Part shown: piece by piece, positions 39,463-49,826 of the stretch
Layout of the letters: each line of letters starts with the position of its first letter
Position numbering within the stretch: the stretch's first letter is position 1
Assembly (NCBI GenBank): GCA_010672585.1
Contig: JAAHGF010000001.1
Span: forward strand, 434,001-498,000
Direction of reading: 5' to 3'
Origin: Okeania sp. SIO1I7
Lineage (GTDB): Bacteria > Cyanobacteriota > Cyanobacteriia > Cyanobacteriales > Microcoleaceae
Length of the DNA: 64,000 bases
Translations under genes and position numbers: made by a program
The notes under the pieces: generated by a model
Databases searched by the model: none
Seen by the model: only the letters and a program-made list of their open reading frames with translations
Told to the model about the DNA's origin: nothing

Positions 39463-40449
39463 ATGAAAATAAGTGTTATTGAAAAGCGATCGCTATGGTG
39501 GACAATTTCAGGAGCCATCATTATTAGTGGTTTAATTGCTATGGCTATTTCTTGGACTAGGCCAGATATTGCAGCTCCTTTACGTCCCAGTTTAGATTTT
39601 GTTGGTGGTACTCGCCTGCAACTCGAACTAGATTGCAATATGCCTAACAGTTGTAATGAAGCTATTAACATTGCTGCTGTTAGAGAAATCATGAGCAATC
39701 AAAATTTAGGTAATAGCAAGATTCAAGTTGTCGGAGAAGAAAAACAAGCTCTTGACATACGCACCAAAACTCTAGATGTTGATAATAGAACTCAATTAAT
39801 TTCTACTTTAAGTTCAGAGTTTGGTGAATTCGATCCAAATTCAACACAAATTGATACAGTTGGCCCTACTTTGGGAAGACAAATTTTTACTTCTGGGTTA
39901 TCAGCTCTCCTGGTTGCTTTTTTGGCCATTACTGTCTATCTAACTTTTAGATTCCAGTTGGACTATGCAGTATTTGCTTTTGTCGCTCTGTTCCATGACA
40001 TATTAGTGACGGTGGGCATTTTTTCAATTATTAGTTTAGTGGTTGGTGTTGAGGTAGATAGTTTATTCTTGGTTGCTCTACTAACTATTATTGGATTTTC
40101 GGTTAACGATACAGTGGTAATTTATGACCGAGTGAGGGAAGTAATTAAGCGCTATCCAGGAGAATCAATAGATCGTATTATTGATGATGCAGTCAATCAA
40201 ACTTTGACCAGATCGATTAATACAACTGTGACTACTCTATTACCTTTAGTTGGCATTCTTCTATTTGGTGGTGAAACTTTAAAGTATTTTGCCTTAGCTT
40301 TAATTATTGGTTTTATTGCAGGTTCTTACTCTAGTATTTTTATTGCTAGTACACTTTTAGCTTGGTGGCGCGAGCGTATTGGTCAATCTATTCCTAACCC
40401 AGTAGTAGAAAATTTTCAATTAGTAGAAGACCAAGAAAATACTGTTTAG
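39463..40449 (+). CDS. secF: Protein translocase subunit SecF
   Basis: SecF is the partner of SecD in the Sec-associated RND complex. An N-terminal helix ([19 protein letters not shown]) is followed by [14 protein letters not shown], a short periplasmic domain, and five helices with [17 protein letters not shown], the equivalent of SecD's TM4 motif. The length of 328 residues is normal. The stop codon TAG (40447-40449) is part of the terminal repeat of a family A element that begins at 40446. The original C-terminus may therefore have been longer or different; the visible end (LVEDQENTV) is plausible and soluble. Confidence 0.95.
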   Translation: MKISVIEKRSLWWTISGAIIISGLIAMAISWTRPDIAAPLRPSLDFVGGTRLQLELDCNMPNSCNEAINIAAVREIMSNQNLGNSKIQVVGEEKQALDIRTKTLDVDNRTQLISTLSSEFGEFDPNSTQIDTVGPTLGRQIFTSGLSALLVAFLAITVYLTFRFQLDYAVFAFVALFHDILVTVGIFSIISLVVGVEVDSLFLVALLTIIGFSVNDTVVIYDRVREVIKRYPGESIDRIIDDAVNQTLTRSINTTVTTLLPLVGILLFGGETLKYFALALIIGFIAGSYSSIFIASTLLAWWRERIGQSIPNPVVENFQLVEDQENTV

Positions 40450-40720
40450 GGTTTGCTGAAAAAGTCTTATGGGTGAGGGTAGGAGACAGGAGACAACCCA
40501 CCCCTCGCCCCTCCCCCTCCCAGGAGGGGGAGACAGGAGACATGGTTACTTAGAGGAGGTAGGAGTAAGAATTGTAAGAAAAATTTTTCTGCCTAACTAT
40601 GCGCCTAAAATACGCTCCTTTTTGAGGGTTTTAGACTGAAACAGGCGCACTGCAATTCGACCCCAAAAAGGCTAAAACTTTTATCTGTAAATACTTTGAG
40701 ATTTAATCAGCAAGCCCTAT
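40446..40720. mobile_element. Family A miniature element overlapping the secF stop codon
   Basis: TTAGGGTTTGCTGAAAAAGTC is at the left end and AATCAGCAAGCCCTA at the right. The interior has the CCTCCCAGGAGGGG module. Its flanks are TGTTTA and TATTTA rather than YAATTA. Its first bases supply the secF stop. Confidence 0.8.
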
Positions 40721-40859
40721 TTAAAAATAACTATAGGAAAATGATAATTTGAAAATTATAATACTTAATTTTTCCCTATTTCTTCTAAAAAGTTTTGTCA
40801 TAGTCTTTGATTAAATTGGTATATCATAAAAATTTACTATTGCTTATTTCTTCCTCAAA

Positions 40860-41246
40860 ATGAACAAAGATGATCCAGTGTTAAAAGTACGAGTCGAAAG
40901 ACTTTACAAACTAATCATCTATGTTAGATGGCTGATAGTTGGGTTGCTTTGGATGAGTATTGGTTTTCTAAGTATCTGGAGTTTACGCAGAGAAATTTCT
41001 TTGTGGGCAGAGCATTTTACTTGGATTGCTGTACGTTATGCTTTGGTTTATCATAGATTACCGACACTTGGTTTAGGTTTGTGTATTGGTATGACAACTG
41101 CTGTTTTAGTTTGGCAAAGTAAACATATTCTTTGGGGTTTATCTCCTGAAGAACAAAAGCGTTTAGAAGAACAAGTATGTCAGATTAGTGCTCAAGGACC
41201 TACTAATATTTTGTGGAAGTGGGTAATTAAAGATAACTCAAATTAA
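40860..41246 (+). CDS. Small two-helix membrane protein, hypothetical
   Basis: This is a 128-residue protein that I do not recognise. Two hydrophobic stretches are evident, about residues 18-42 (LIIYVRWLIVGLLWMSIGFL) and 70-88 (LGLGLCIGMTTAVLVW), with a short cytoplasmic C-terminal helix rich in glutamate and glutamine (SPEEQKRLEEQV). It follows secF on the same strand after a 410 bp gap holding a family A element. Cotranscription with secDF before that insertion is possible but unproven. The ATG at 40860 is preceded by a weak purine-rich stretch. Confidence 0.7.
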   Translation: MNKDDPVLKVRVERLYKLIIYVRWLIVGLLWMSIGFLSIWSLRREISLWAEHFTWIAVRYALVYHRLPTLGLGLCIGMTTAVLVWQSKHILWGLSPEEQKRLEEQVCQISAQGPTNILWKWVIKDNSN

Positions 41247-41530
41247 TTCCTATTAGGGACTTTAATTGAAAAGGTAGCTATGATGAAGAGAAAATTGCTG
41301 ATGAATAGTATTCGACACGCCACTCTGTGTCTACAAACCCCAGAAAATTTTAAGGACTCCTGAATTTCGAGGATGAGGAAAAAAGTAATAAGGTTGACTA
41401 ACTTTAATTTTAAAGAACTAAACCTTGTTTCTTGAGTATAGCTACCTTTAAACCTTAGCATCTGTATCCTATTTAACTAAATGAAAACTACCATAGCGTT
41501 TTCAAACGAGATGTCAAACAAGAGTTAGTT

Positions 41531-41772
41531 GTACCATTTCACGGAAGTCAAAAGTCAAAAGTCATGGTTCGAGTGCTAATTGGTGAGGTTTCCTACGGCG
41601 CTTTTAAAGTGCGGAAATAGTTCCGCACACAGCCCAAAATGTAAGATGCACTCAAGAAAAGTCAAAAGTAAGATTTTATAGACTCGAAACTTTGATTTCA
41701 CAGTGATTTCAGGAAATTATTTCAGATATGGGTTTTGAAACTATTTGTGACATTTTTCAAGTGAATTGGTAT
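41531..41772. mobile_element. Family F miniature element
   Basis: The left end GTACCATTTCACGGAAGTC is followed by AAAAGTCATGGTTCGAGTGC, and the right end is CAAGTGAATTGGTAT. It matches the reverse complement of 29130-29332 over its ends. A GTGCGGAAATAGTTCCGCAC hairpin lies inside. Confidence 0.65.
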
Positions 41773-41969
41773 GTTTTACTAAAAGTAAAAAGTCCAGCAA
41801 ACCTTCTTACTTGTTGCCTCTAGCATAATTGTCTTTTGCCTAAAAGCTGTGAGTTTGTTGAAGCAACTCAAATGAAATTACTAAATAACTGACAATTTTT
41901 TATCCAGAAAACAAAGGCAAAATGTTATAGAAGGAAAAGCTTCAACCTTATTATGTATGTTTTGATTTT

Positions 41970-42150
41970 ACCAAAAAATGAGGTCTAAAGCATCCCCTTT
42001 TAAGGGGATGAAAAGCGGTCGTTAGCGTAGCTTCCCGAAGGGTGGGATGGCTCCGAAACCTGCGCCATATCTACGAGACCAAGAGAATATTCAATTCAGT
42101 ATTTTCAAGCCTCCGGCTTTAGTGGTCGGTACTGATAAATGATAACTGAA
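41970..42150 (+). repeat. Family E interspersed repeat
   Basis: It has AGGTCTAAAGCATCCCCTTT, TAAGGGGATGAAAAGCGGTC, GTTAGCGTAGCTTCCCG, ACCAAGAGAATATTCAATTC and TGATAAATGATAACTG. The GTTAGCG...GGGTGGGATGG insertion is shared with 47820 (inverted) and 58680. Confidence 0.65.
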
Positions 42151-42487
42151 ATGACCAATGATTTAGGATTTATAATATAGAAAAAAGTCGAAAAATTTAT
42201 ATTTTTTACTCTCAATATCTGGAATTTAGCAGATACAGAATGAAGGATTTTATATCAAACTAAAAAAAAATCCAAAATCTGTTGATTTTCTTCTTTAAGT
42301 TATACGGTTAGAGTATGCTTCAAAACTATCTATTAGTAAATAGTTTACTTATAGTTGCCCTTAAGAAATAATAGGAGAATCTATAAGTTTTTGATACATA
42401 AATATACTTTTTTGAAAACCATCTTGAGTTTTGCCTAACTGTACTGTCTTTTAATTCCCAATTGATTGTAATAATAAAAACTAAATT
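42151..42487. other. AT-rich intergenic region upstream of the M23-like gene
   Basis: I see no gene, repeat family or clear promoter here. Confidence 0.35.
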
Positions 42488-43264
42488 ATGCAATTTTTAT
42501 CAAAAAAATATCCCCTAAAATTAAAACACAAGAAAATATCTAAAAATTCAATAAGACACACTCAATTACCATTTTTTTTGATAATTAAACAACTTGCTTT
42601 TCACGCAAAAGATAATCGTCACACTGGCAGTATTAAAAATTTTTTAGTTTTTTTGATATTTATATCTTTGATCTATATAACAGTGCTAGCTCCTTTCGTA
42701 AAAACAGGAGTCAAAATTTTCGAGCAAACTATTAAAAAAATTGACATTGTTCAAGAATGGGTACAAGATAACCTACACAAAATTAATTCATTGTTTCCGC
42801 CATACTATGGCAAATCCGATCAGTTTCTTCCTTATGTAGTTCATACACCCTATTTTATTGACGATACTCCTCCTGGAGCTTACGATTTTACTCTAGAGCA
42901 AAATGGTAAATTAAAAATTCCCATTCCAGCGCCCTGTCAAGGAACTATTCGTAGAACTAGATTTCAAGGCAAAAATGGAAGTTTTGCCACTGCCTATGGT
43001 GCAGGTCAGATAGTTGAACTTATATGTGATGGGACTAATTATTATTGGTTAATGGGCCATTTAGTTCAAGGTTCTCCACCAAGAACAGGAACAAGAATTA
43101 AGAAAGGACAACCAATTGGTATTCAAGGACTTACAGGAAGAACTTCTGGTTATCATGTTCATGCTCAGATTCACTATCATAGTGGGCAAAGAATTACTAA
43201 CAGAAAAATTACTCGCCCTTTTGTTGAAAATTACATCAAATTTTTGAGAAAAGGTACTTATTGA
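42488..43264 (+). CDS. Membrane-anchored M23-like peptidase domain protein
   Basis: This 258-residue protein has a basic N-terminus, one membrane helix at about residues 48-67 (FLVFLIFISLIYITVL), and an extracytoplasmic C-terminal domain resembling M23 (lysostaphin/NlpD-type) endopeptidases. The domain shows IPIPAPCQGTIRRT, YWLMGHLVQGS and the HVH pair in SGYHVHAQIHY around residue 220, where M23 enzymes carry their HxH zinc ligands. The first His/Asp pair of the classical H-xxx-D site is not clear, so it could be catalytically inactive and act as a regulator. Expected substrates would be peptidoglycan cross-links. It stands alone. Confidence 0.75.
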   Translation: MQFLSKKYPLKLKHKKISKNSIRHTQLPFFLIIKQLAFHAKDNRHTGSIKNFLVFLIFISLIYITVLAPFVKTGVKIFEQTIKKIDIVQEWVQDNLHKINSLFPPYYGKSDQFLPYVVHTPYFIDDTPPGAYDFTLEQNGKLKIPIPAPCQGTIRRTRFQGKNGSFATAYGAGQIVELICDGTNYYWLMGHLVQGSPPRTGTRIKKGQPIGIQGLTGRTSGYHVHAQIHYHSGQRITNRKITRPFVENYIKFLRKGTY

Positions 43265-44924
43265 GAAGAAATATGCAAAGATGAGAAAGCCACACTTAAA
43301 TTAATAAATCTTAATAAAGATCAATATCTGGCAAAAATTAGAGTTTATTATTTTACTTATGTTTAGCAGTTAAGAACATCTATCAACAGTTAATATTAAC
43401 TATTTTCATATTCAGCACTTGCACTGAATTGGTTTAACATTTTCTATTTTCAAAATCTTAAATTTGTGTTTACAAAAGTTTGCTCATAAATGTAAATGGT
43501 AACAGTTTAACATCAGAAATTTAATTTCTCTTAACGTAATATTTAACTCTAATTGTTAAAGTTTGAGATAACTTAAAGATAAGGAGCATCTGTTATAGTA
43601 CCAAGCATGGGAGGAGTTTATATAGTCATTGATTTAAAAGATAAGTATTATCCACAGTAGCAAAATCTCTAAATTTAGATATTTTTCAGATTATGAAGTC
43701 TACCTGGAAAGTTTTTTTTGCTCACAGGTTAGCTCCAAAGTTACAGTAAAACAGTTAACAAATTACAAATATAGAAATTATTTAGTATGACCTCAAGACT
43801 AACACCACAGGGTGAGAATTAAAATAACTAATTAAGCTGTGTTAGATTACAGAAAAATAAACAACAAAGATTGATATGTAATGACCGTAACTACAAAAAA
43901 ATCATAAGTATGAGGATAATTATGGAGTGAGTTTTGATAAAATTAAGTTGTTAGGCTGGAAAGTACTCAGCTTTTCCCTCAATGAGATTTCCACTATTGC
44001 AGATAGAGTAAAATTAATTATAATAATATAGGAATCAGTAATAAGATTGACCCAAAGTATTAAAAATATTAGCGGTCCTCAACTTGGCAAAATTTTTATC
44101 TATAGTTAAAATTAAGTTCTATGTATGAAAAAACTAGCAATATTTCTCTAAATTCAACATGAGATACAGTGGAGGAAATTAATGCATAGATTGTTGCTAG
44201 CATGAAACTAATAAAAATTTTCACCTAGAAATCTTACCAAGAAACCCTAAGATGAATAGGAGATTTAATAGCAAGAGTAAATACGAAGAAAAAAAAGGAG
44301 GTATAATAGAAAAAAATAATAAATATATTGAGTCTATAGTTTAGTCTCTTTCTGGGATAGAGTAAAAAGTTTATGGTTAGCGTGTTATTGTTCATCTGTT
44401 AAACTACAAATGAAAACCCTCATCTAAATTCTTACCTCTAAAATGGGAATAGAAAGAGGGAAAACTATGAGGTACACCCTTCATGTCTAAATAGTTGTCA
44501 TTTTTGAGAATGGGTAGCTGATGAATTAATTTGAGATTGGCTGTGTCAGTTTCCTTTAATTGATTAATAGGCTGAAAGCTTAAGTGATTTGACTAACATA
44601 CTTTAGATAACCTAAAGCTTAAAAATTTATTGGTCATAGCAAACACAATGCTAGGTTACGATCAGACTATCAGTATGGTCGATTCCTACCCAACTAAACT
44701 AACATTCAAACAAGCAACTAGAAATTAGAGTGATAGCTCTAATCCGACAAAGAAAGACTTTTACTGTAGCTCCAGCTATCAGTAAAATATGAGGAACAGG
44801 ACTTACGCAAATACATAGATCGGACAGGTAAAAGTTCCAGAATAGTTCATACTTGTCTACTAGTAAAAATTTTGACCATCTATATACTTACGCAAAAGTA
44901 AGTTATGGGAAAAAAAGGTGACTA
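43265..44924. other. Long gene-free region upstream of sigA
   Basis: No coding frame of substance, known repeat family or RNA gene is recognised over 1.66 kb. The composition is AT-rich. A single perfect TTATCCACA is at 43648-43656. It may hold distal promoters or an unrecognised RNA. Confidence 0.4.
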
Positions 44925-45335
44925 TGCGGGTTCTTCTCACTGAGGAGATAAAGGTTTGTCAGAACCAGAAAGGCTGAGTAAGACTTAAATCGTCTTGAGT
45001 GACGAACATTCTTTTGAGAATGTCCCCAAGAGAGCATTGGCCTGTGAGACGCAAGAGCAGCTACAAAGCAGTTTAGTGAGGATAATGAAAATGATTTTGG
45101 CACTACTACCAGCCAGAATCTGACACTCTCAATACAAGGAAAAAAAGTTCAATATCAATTAAAGTAAGCCCTCAATAAATAAATATTTATTCAAAGCTTA
45201 CTTAGTGAACTGCCCAATTTCCAAGAAAAAACATCAACCATACAGGTTTGGTCACTAGCTATACTGTCTTAAGATAGACAGAAAACTTCTGTAAAGTAAT
45301 TTATTCTTCAATTTAAGGAGCATGAGGAACGCGAC
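44925..45335 (+). ncRNA. Structured leader or small RNA upstream of sigA
   Basis: Consecutive perfect stems are visible: GGTTCT/AGAACC (about 44930-44968), AAGAC-TTAAATC-GTCTT (about 44982-45000), ACATTCT-TTTG-AGAATGT (about 45007-45025), and AAGTAAGC/GCTTACTT (45162-45169 with 45196-45203) enclosing AATAAATATTTATT. A ribosome binding region AAGGAGCATGAGGAAC precedes the sigA ATG. I do not recognise a known RNA family; it may be the sigA 5' untranslated region or a separate transcript. Confidence 0.4.
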
Positions 45336-46502
45336 ATGATCCAGACTAACAATGTAATCGAAACCAACATTCAGCCTGAGCTAGATCCTAGCGAATTGTT
45401 TCCGCAAACCACAGCCAGACAACCAGATAATGAGTTAGACATCTTAATTACAGAGAGAGAAGGATATACAGATGCTCAGTCTGATGAGAACTACCTGAAG
45501 TCTGGTAAAGTTGCTAAGTCTCGTACTAAAACTGTGGCTGCGGGCAAAAAAAAGCATTACACTGAAGATTCTATTCGCCTTTATCTACAAGAAATAGGAC
45601 GAATTAGGCTATTAAGAGCTGATGAAGAAATCGAACTAGCGCGTAAAATTGCAGATTTACTGGAATTGGAGCGAATTCGAGAAGAACTAATGTACCATTT
45701 AGACCGGGAACCACAAGTTAGTGAGTGGGCAAATGCTGTAGATATGGAGTTGCTTAAGTTTAAGCGTCGCTTGATACTTGGGCGTAGAGCTAAAGAAAAG
45801 ATGGTACAGTCTAACCTGCGTCTCGTGGTTTCGATCGCCAAAAAGTACATGAACCGAGGTTTGTCATTCCAAGATTTGATTCAAGAAGGTAGTTTGGGAT
45901 TAATTCGAGCCGCAGAAAAATTTGACCATGAAAAGGGGTATAAGTTTAGTACTTATGCAACTTGGTGGATTCGTCAAGCTATTACCAGAGCGATCGCAGA
46001 CCAATCTCGTACTATTCGTCTACCAGTTCATCTGTATGAAACGATATCCCGGATTAAGAAAACTACCAAACTTCTTTCTCAAGAAATGGGTCGCAAACCT
46101 ACAGAGGAAGAAATAGCAACTCACATGGAGATGACTATAGAAAAGTTGCGTTTTATTGCTAAGTCAGCTCAACTGCCAATATCTCTGGAAACTCCGATTG
46201 GTAAGGAAGAAGATTCTCGACTTGGAGACTTCATTGAGTCTGATGGGGAAACTCCTGAAGACCAGGTATCCAAAAATTTACTACGAGAAGATTTGGAAAG
46301 TGTTTTAAATAGTTTAAGTCCACGGGAAAGGGATGTGTTACGCTTACGATATGGTTTGGATGATGGTCGAATGAAAACTTTGGAAGAAATTGGTCAAATA
46401 TTTAATGTGACTCGCGAACGAATTCGACAAATTGAAGCAAAAGCTCTCAGGAAGTTACGACATCCAAATCGTAATAGTATCCTCAAAGAATATATCCGCT
46501 AG
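45336..46502 (+). CDS. sigA: Principal RNA polymerase sigma factor (RpoD/SigA type)
   Basis: This is the group 1 sigma factor that directs housekeeping transcription. Region 1.2 is [21 protein letters not shown]. Region 2 includes [20 protein letters not shown], then the -10 recognition part [19 protein letters not shown]. Region 3 follows ([18 protein letters not shown]). Region 4 ends with [20 protein letters not shown], the -35-binding helix. The 388-residue length and lack of a long region 1.1 fit cyanobacterial SigA rather than E. coli RpoD. The ATG at 45336 gives [11 protein letters not shown]. Group 2 paralogs cannot be fully excluded, but the [15 protein letters not shown] region favours group 1. 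Confidence 0.93.
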   Translation: MIQTNNVIETNIQPELDPSELFPQTTARQPDNELDILITEREGYTDAQSDENYLKSGKVAKSRTKTVAAGKKKHYTEDSIRLYLQEIGRIRLLRADEEIELARKIADLLELERIREELMYHLDREPQVSEWANAVDMELLKFKRRLILGRRAKEKMVQSNLRLVVSIAKKYMNRGLSFQDLIQEGSLGLIRAAEKFDHEKGYKFSTYATWWIRQAITRAIADQSRTIRLPVHLYETISRIKKTTKLLSQEMGRKPTEEEIATHMEMTIEKLRFIAKSAQLPISLETPIGKEEDSRLGDFIESDGETPEDQVSKNLLREDLESVLNSLSPRERDVLRLRYGLDDGRMKTLEEIGQIFNVTRERIRQIEAKALRKLRHPNRNSILKEYIR

Positions 46503-46531
46503 AGAAGTGAGGAAGTTAGTTAGTTATCTAT

Positions 46532-46630
46532 TATAGCGCTACGCGCTAGGGAATAGGGAATAGGGAATAGCAAACTGCAAAAGGGTTTTAGGATTGAAAA
46601 ATGTCCGTGCCCAATTCTTGTAGTGCTATA
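46532..46630. mobile_element. Family I miniature element
   Basis: It is 99 bp long with TATAGCGCTACGCGCTAGG at the left end and TTCTTGTAGTGCTATA at the right. It lies just after the sigA stop codon. Confidence 0.7.
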
Positions 46631-46734
46631 CTTAGTTTTCTGAGTATAGACCATTTGTAGGGGTTAACGGCTGTATGTGTTAGTTATGCGTAAGTCTTGA
46701 TATGTTGGTTGATAATTCTATAATTACTTCAATC

Positions 46735-46790
46735 TCCCCTACTCCCCTACTCCCCTACTCCCCTACTCCCCTACTCCTTACCCCCAACTA
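46735..46790. repeat. CCCCTACT octamer microsatellite
   Basis: About five perfect CCCCTACT units follow one another, ending CTCCTTACCCCC. It lies between sigA and the DJ-1-like gene. Confidence 0.85.
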
Positions 46791-46802
46791 TATAATAAGT
46801 AT

Positions 46803-47387
46803 TCAACTGGATTTGATATTAGTTCCCAAAACTTGCAAAAATGCTGCTAACCATTGGGGATGAGCAGGCCATGCAGGAGCTGTAACTAAGTTATCATCAA
46901 CTACTACTTGGTCTGCAGCTACTTCTACATATTTACCACCTGCTCTCAAAACGTCAGGACTACAAGCTGGATAAGCAGTGCAACGTTTCCCTTCTAAAAC
47001 ACCAGCAGCAGCTAGTACTTGTAGACCATGACAAATAGAAGCGATCGCTTTGTTATTTTCGGCAAAGTGATGACATATTGTCAAAACTTTGTCATTGAGG
47101 CGAATATATTCTGGAGCGCGACCACCAGGAATGACTAGAGCATCATACTCAGCAGGGTCAATGTCATCGAAAGTAGCATTTAAAGTAAAGTTGTGACCTG
47201 GTTTTTCGCTATAGGTCTGGTCGCCTTCAAAGTCGTGAATAGCGGTTTTGATAGTTTGACCGGAAGTTTTGTCAGGGCAAACAGCGTGTACTGTGTGACC
47301 TACCATTTGTAATGCTTGAAAAGGTACCATTACTTCATAGTCCTCTACATAGTCGCCTGCCAACATCAGAATTTTTTTTGCTGCCAT
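46803..47387 (-). CDS. DJ-1/PfpI family protein
   Basis: This is a 194-residue class I glutamine-amidotransferase-like protein of the DJ-1/PfpI superfamily. The nucleophile elbow is [14 protein letters not shown], with the reactive cysteine followed by histidine as in PfpI-type enzymes, and [10 protein letters not shown] supplies the conserved glutamate-containing loop. An N-terminal [20 protein letters not shown] strand-helix unit is typical. Members include proteases, deglycases and chaperones; the exact activity cannot be assigned. A stress-protective role is the usual inference. The ATG at 47387 is clear. Confidence 0.88.
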   Translation of the reverse strand: MAAKKILMLAGDYVEDYEVMVPFQALQMVGHTVHAVCPDKTSGQTIKTAIHDFEGDQTYSEKPGHNFTLNATFDDIDPAEYDALVIPGGRAPEYIRLNDKVLTICHHFAENNKAIASICHGLQVLAAAGVLEGKRCTAYPACSPDVLRAGGKYVEVAADQVVVDDNLVTAPAWPAHPQWLAAFLQVLGTNIKSS

Positions 47388-47699
47388 ATTTCTAACTCCA
47401 GTTGATTATTAATTTTACTAATTAAAGCTTCTATAATTATGAATCTTAATTGTTAAATTGTGAAATAAGGTGTTCAGCATTTAAGCCATATATCTAATTT
47501 TTGTCAAAGGCAACAGGTAAAAGGGAATATAAAATCTAAATGATTTCTATACGCATTAAAATTAGGACAGCTAAGAAACTTCAAAATATTACAAGTAAAA
47601 GTTCTAACTATAGCTGATAGTTGATATTATATCATGTCCGCTGGTAAGTAGTCATACAAAATTAATTACACATACTCTCAAGTTAAAAAGCTGATGCTT

Positions 47700-47915
47700 T
47701 CATTAATTGATAATTGATAATTACCTCTGGTTAAAACCGTCCTTGATTAAATATAAGGAAATATTATTTCTTCTCTTGGTCAATTGGATATGACGAGGAG
47801 ACCTCGCTATCCCACCCTTCGGGAAGCTCCGCTAACGACCACTTTTTTCCCCGATCAAGGGGAGGCTTTAAACCATAATTATTTAATTATTAATTATTAA
47901 TTATTAATTATTCGG
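47700..47915 (-). repeat. Family E interspersed repeat
   Basis: In reverse order it has AATTGATAATTACCTCTGG, TTAAAACCGTCC, CTTGGTCAATTGGATATGA, CGAGGAGACCTCGC, ACGACCACTTTTTTCCCC and GGGGAGGCTTTAAACC, then the ATTAATTATTAATTATT tail. Confidence 0.75.
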
Positions 47916-48124
47916 TAAAAAAAAAATTACAGAGAATAAAATTAGGTAATTAATTTTGCTTAACCACTTATTGTTTGTGTAAACCTAAGCGTGAATATCT
48001 AGAGGAAATGTAAGTTTTTTTTCAGACTTTTAAGCCTTTCTCCCTTTTGGCTCTTCTTTCTTCCTTCTTCCTTGCTCTTACCTAACAATACCGATGCTAC
48101 CGGACTTGATATTACTTCTTATTT

Positions 48125-49288
48125 TCAACAATATTCTATAGTTACTTCTTTCTGTTTTTCCCGCAAATATTGCACTAAGTCTTCTATTAAATTACGACGA
48201 ATCGAAATATTTTTCGGTAATAAAGGGTTTTGATAAAATTCATTAATTTTTTGCCCTACTAAAAATAAAATTGAATCTGCTTCTAATATTTCTTCTGCCA
48301 ACATTACTGCCCCATTTTTTCCTGAAGGCAACCTGCCAATATCGCAATTAGACTTTTTCAAAATCTCTGTACATTTGGAAATAGTTAAAATTCCTTCGGT
48401 CACTAAATCTATTCCACTCAATTTACCTATTGGTGGCATTTCTTTAGTCATTGTCGTAATATCCATTTCAATAGTTTCCCCCAGAAAACTTGCCACAATA
48501 TTTCCAGTTGTTCCGCCACAAACAACTCTCCGACCGCGAAAATTTAATAATTTTTCTACATATTCAAAATCTCTATTTTCATCTAGTGGCGGACCTGTAA
48601 ATATCATTACTGGATTTTTCTTTCGCACATAAATTCCAACGAAAGAGGCATCATCACCAATTTTGCCTCCATAGAGATTATGAGTTTTTTTAATGACATT
48701 TTGAACAATATTTCTAGCAGTATGAGTATGATTGATAAATAAAGATTCGATATGTTTAGCAATATTATCCCAACCCCAACCAAAATTTAAGCTAACTCCT
48801 AAACCTGCGTACAAAACTCCGTCACTAATAGCTCCTAAAAAATCTCCTTTTTCTAGTTTGCCTTCAGAGAAAGTAATTTTTTTATCTAATATTTTTTCGG
48901 TTTTGTTTTGTAACTGAACTAATTTACCTTTTTTAAAATATAAAACGGGAGGGTTATCAAAGTTAATTACTAAAAAGTTATTATTTTTGGGATTAATTGA
49001 AATTACGGTAAAAGTAGCATAAGCAATTTTTCTAACTTGACAAATAGGTAAAGTACCGATGACTGTTTCAATTACATCTTCTAAAGAAACGTCATCAGTA
49101 TTTAACATATTAATCAAAATTTCTGTGGTTAAAGTGGCTAGAATATTAGCTTTTACGCCACTGCCTAAACCATCAGACAAAACGATAATAGTTTTATTTT
49201 CGGCTTTGCGGAATTTAACTTGGTCGCCACATAATTCTTCGCCTTTTTTATTGAGGCTAAAATTGTAAATATCTAAAAAATTTTCCAT
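48125..49288 (-). CDS. SpoIIE/PP2C-like protein phosphatase beside the hox genes
   Basis: This 387-residue protein has an N-terminal SpoIIE-type PP2C phosphatase domain (residues 1-225): CGDQVKFRKAENKTIIVLSD ends in the first metal aspartate, GDFLGAISDGVLYAG carries the second, and GGKIGDDASF the third. The C-terminal 160 residues (PVMIFTGPPLDENRDFEYVE onward) resemble the extra domain of phosphatases found next to [FeFe]-hydrogenase sensor genes in anaerobes. It is the third gene of a set (2Fe-2S protein, PAS protein, phosphatase) placed after hoxH on the same strand. The inference is a redox-controlled phosphoprotein switch; the substrate is unknown. Confidence 0.85.
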   Translation of the reverse strand: MENFLDIYNFSLNKKGEELCGDQVKFRKAENKTIIVLSDGLGSGVKANILATLTTEILINMLNTDDVSLEDVIETVIGTLPICQVRKIAYATFTVISINPKNNNFLVINFDNPPVLYFKKGKLVQLQNKTEKILDKKITFSEGKLEKGDFLGAISDGVLYAGLGVSLNFGWGWDNIAKHIESLFINHTHTARNIVQNVIKKTHNLYGGKIGDDASFVGIYVRKKNPVMIFTGPPLDENRDFEYVEKLLNFRGRRVVCGGTTGNIVASFLGETIEMDITTMTKEMPPIGKLSGIDLVTEGILTISKCTEILKKSNCDIGRLPSGKNGAVMLAEEILEADSILFLVGQKINEFYQNPLLPKNISIRRNLIEDLVQYLREKQKEVTIEYC

Positions 49289-49334
49289 TTATATCAATCT
49301 TATTTGAGTTGTGAGAACAGGGAATAGGGAATAG

Positions 49335-49480
49335 TTCATTAATTGATAATTGATAATTGATAATTACCTCTGGTTAAAACCGTTACGGAATTGAAGATAA
49401 GGAATATTTTCTTTTTTTTTCCCTTAAAAGGGGAGGCTTCAAGGCGCGAATTATTTAATTATTAATTATTAATTATTCGG
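49335..49480 (-). repeat. Family E interspersed repeat
   Basis: In reverse order it has AATTGATAATTACCTCTGG, TTAAAACCGTTACGGAATTG, CCCTTAAAAGGGGAGGC, TTCAAGGCGCGAATTATTTA and the ATTAATTATT tail. The central hairpin module is missing. Confidence 0.7.
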
Positions 49481-49734
49481 GAACAGGGAACAGAGAACAG
49501 GTATGGAAGAAACACCTAAGCATTAACGAAGTCAAAAGTTATTTCTGTAACGAGGATTTGAGCAACTATCCAAAAATATTTCGCCTTAAAAGGCGGGGTT
49601 TTAGACCCAATTATTTTGATGAAATTATCACAAATGATTTAGGATTGCTATATATCAATTTGATAAAATATTGCTACAGAATTTTTGTTATTAGATGTCT
49701 GACTTCTAATTTGATACTGTGTGTCATTTCAGTT

Positions 49735-49826
49735 ATCAGTACCTGTGCAATAAGGAGGCTTGAAATAAGGAATATTATTTTCAAGGAGAGGTAATTATTA
49801 ATTATTAATTATTAATTATTAATTAT
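49735..49826. repeat. Family E fragment
   Basis: TCAGTTATCAGTACCTGTGC, AAGGAGGCTTGAAATAAGG and TCAAGGAGAGGTAATTATTA are fragments of the same repeat, with TAATTATTAATTATT immediately after the PAS gene stop. Confidence 0.55.

Noticed and set aside
41243..41461. 72-residue open frame after the small membrane protein gene
   Set aside because: No start signal or family resemblance; it lies opposite an AT-rich intergenic region with a family F element further on.
43648..43656. Perfect DnaA box TTATCCACA upstream of sigA
   Set aside because: It is single and isolated, 11 kb from dnaA; the clustered boxes at 32656-32740 are the better origin candidate.
44903..45103. 66-residue open frame opposite the sigA leader
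   Set aside because: It overlaps the hairpin chain on the other strand, whose base pairing explains the open frame; composition is not protein-like.
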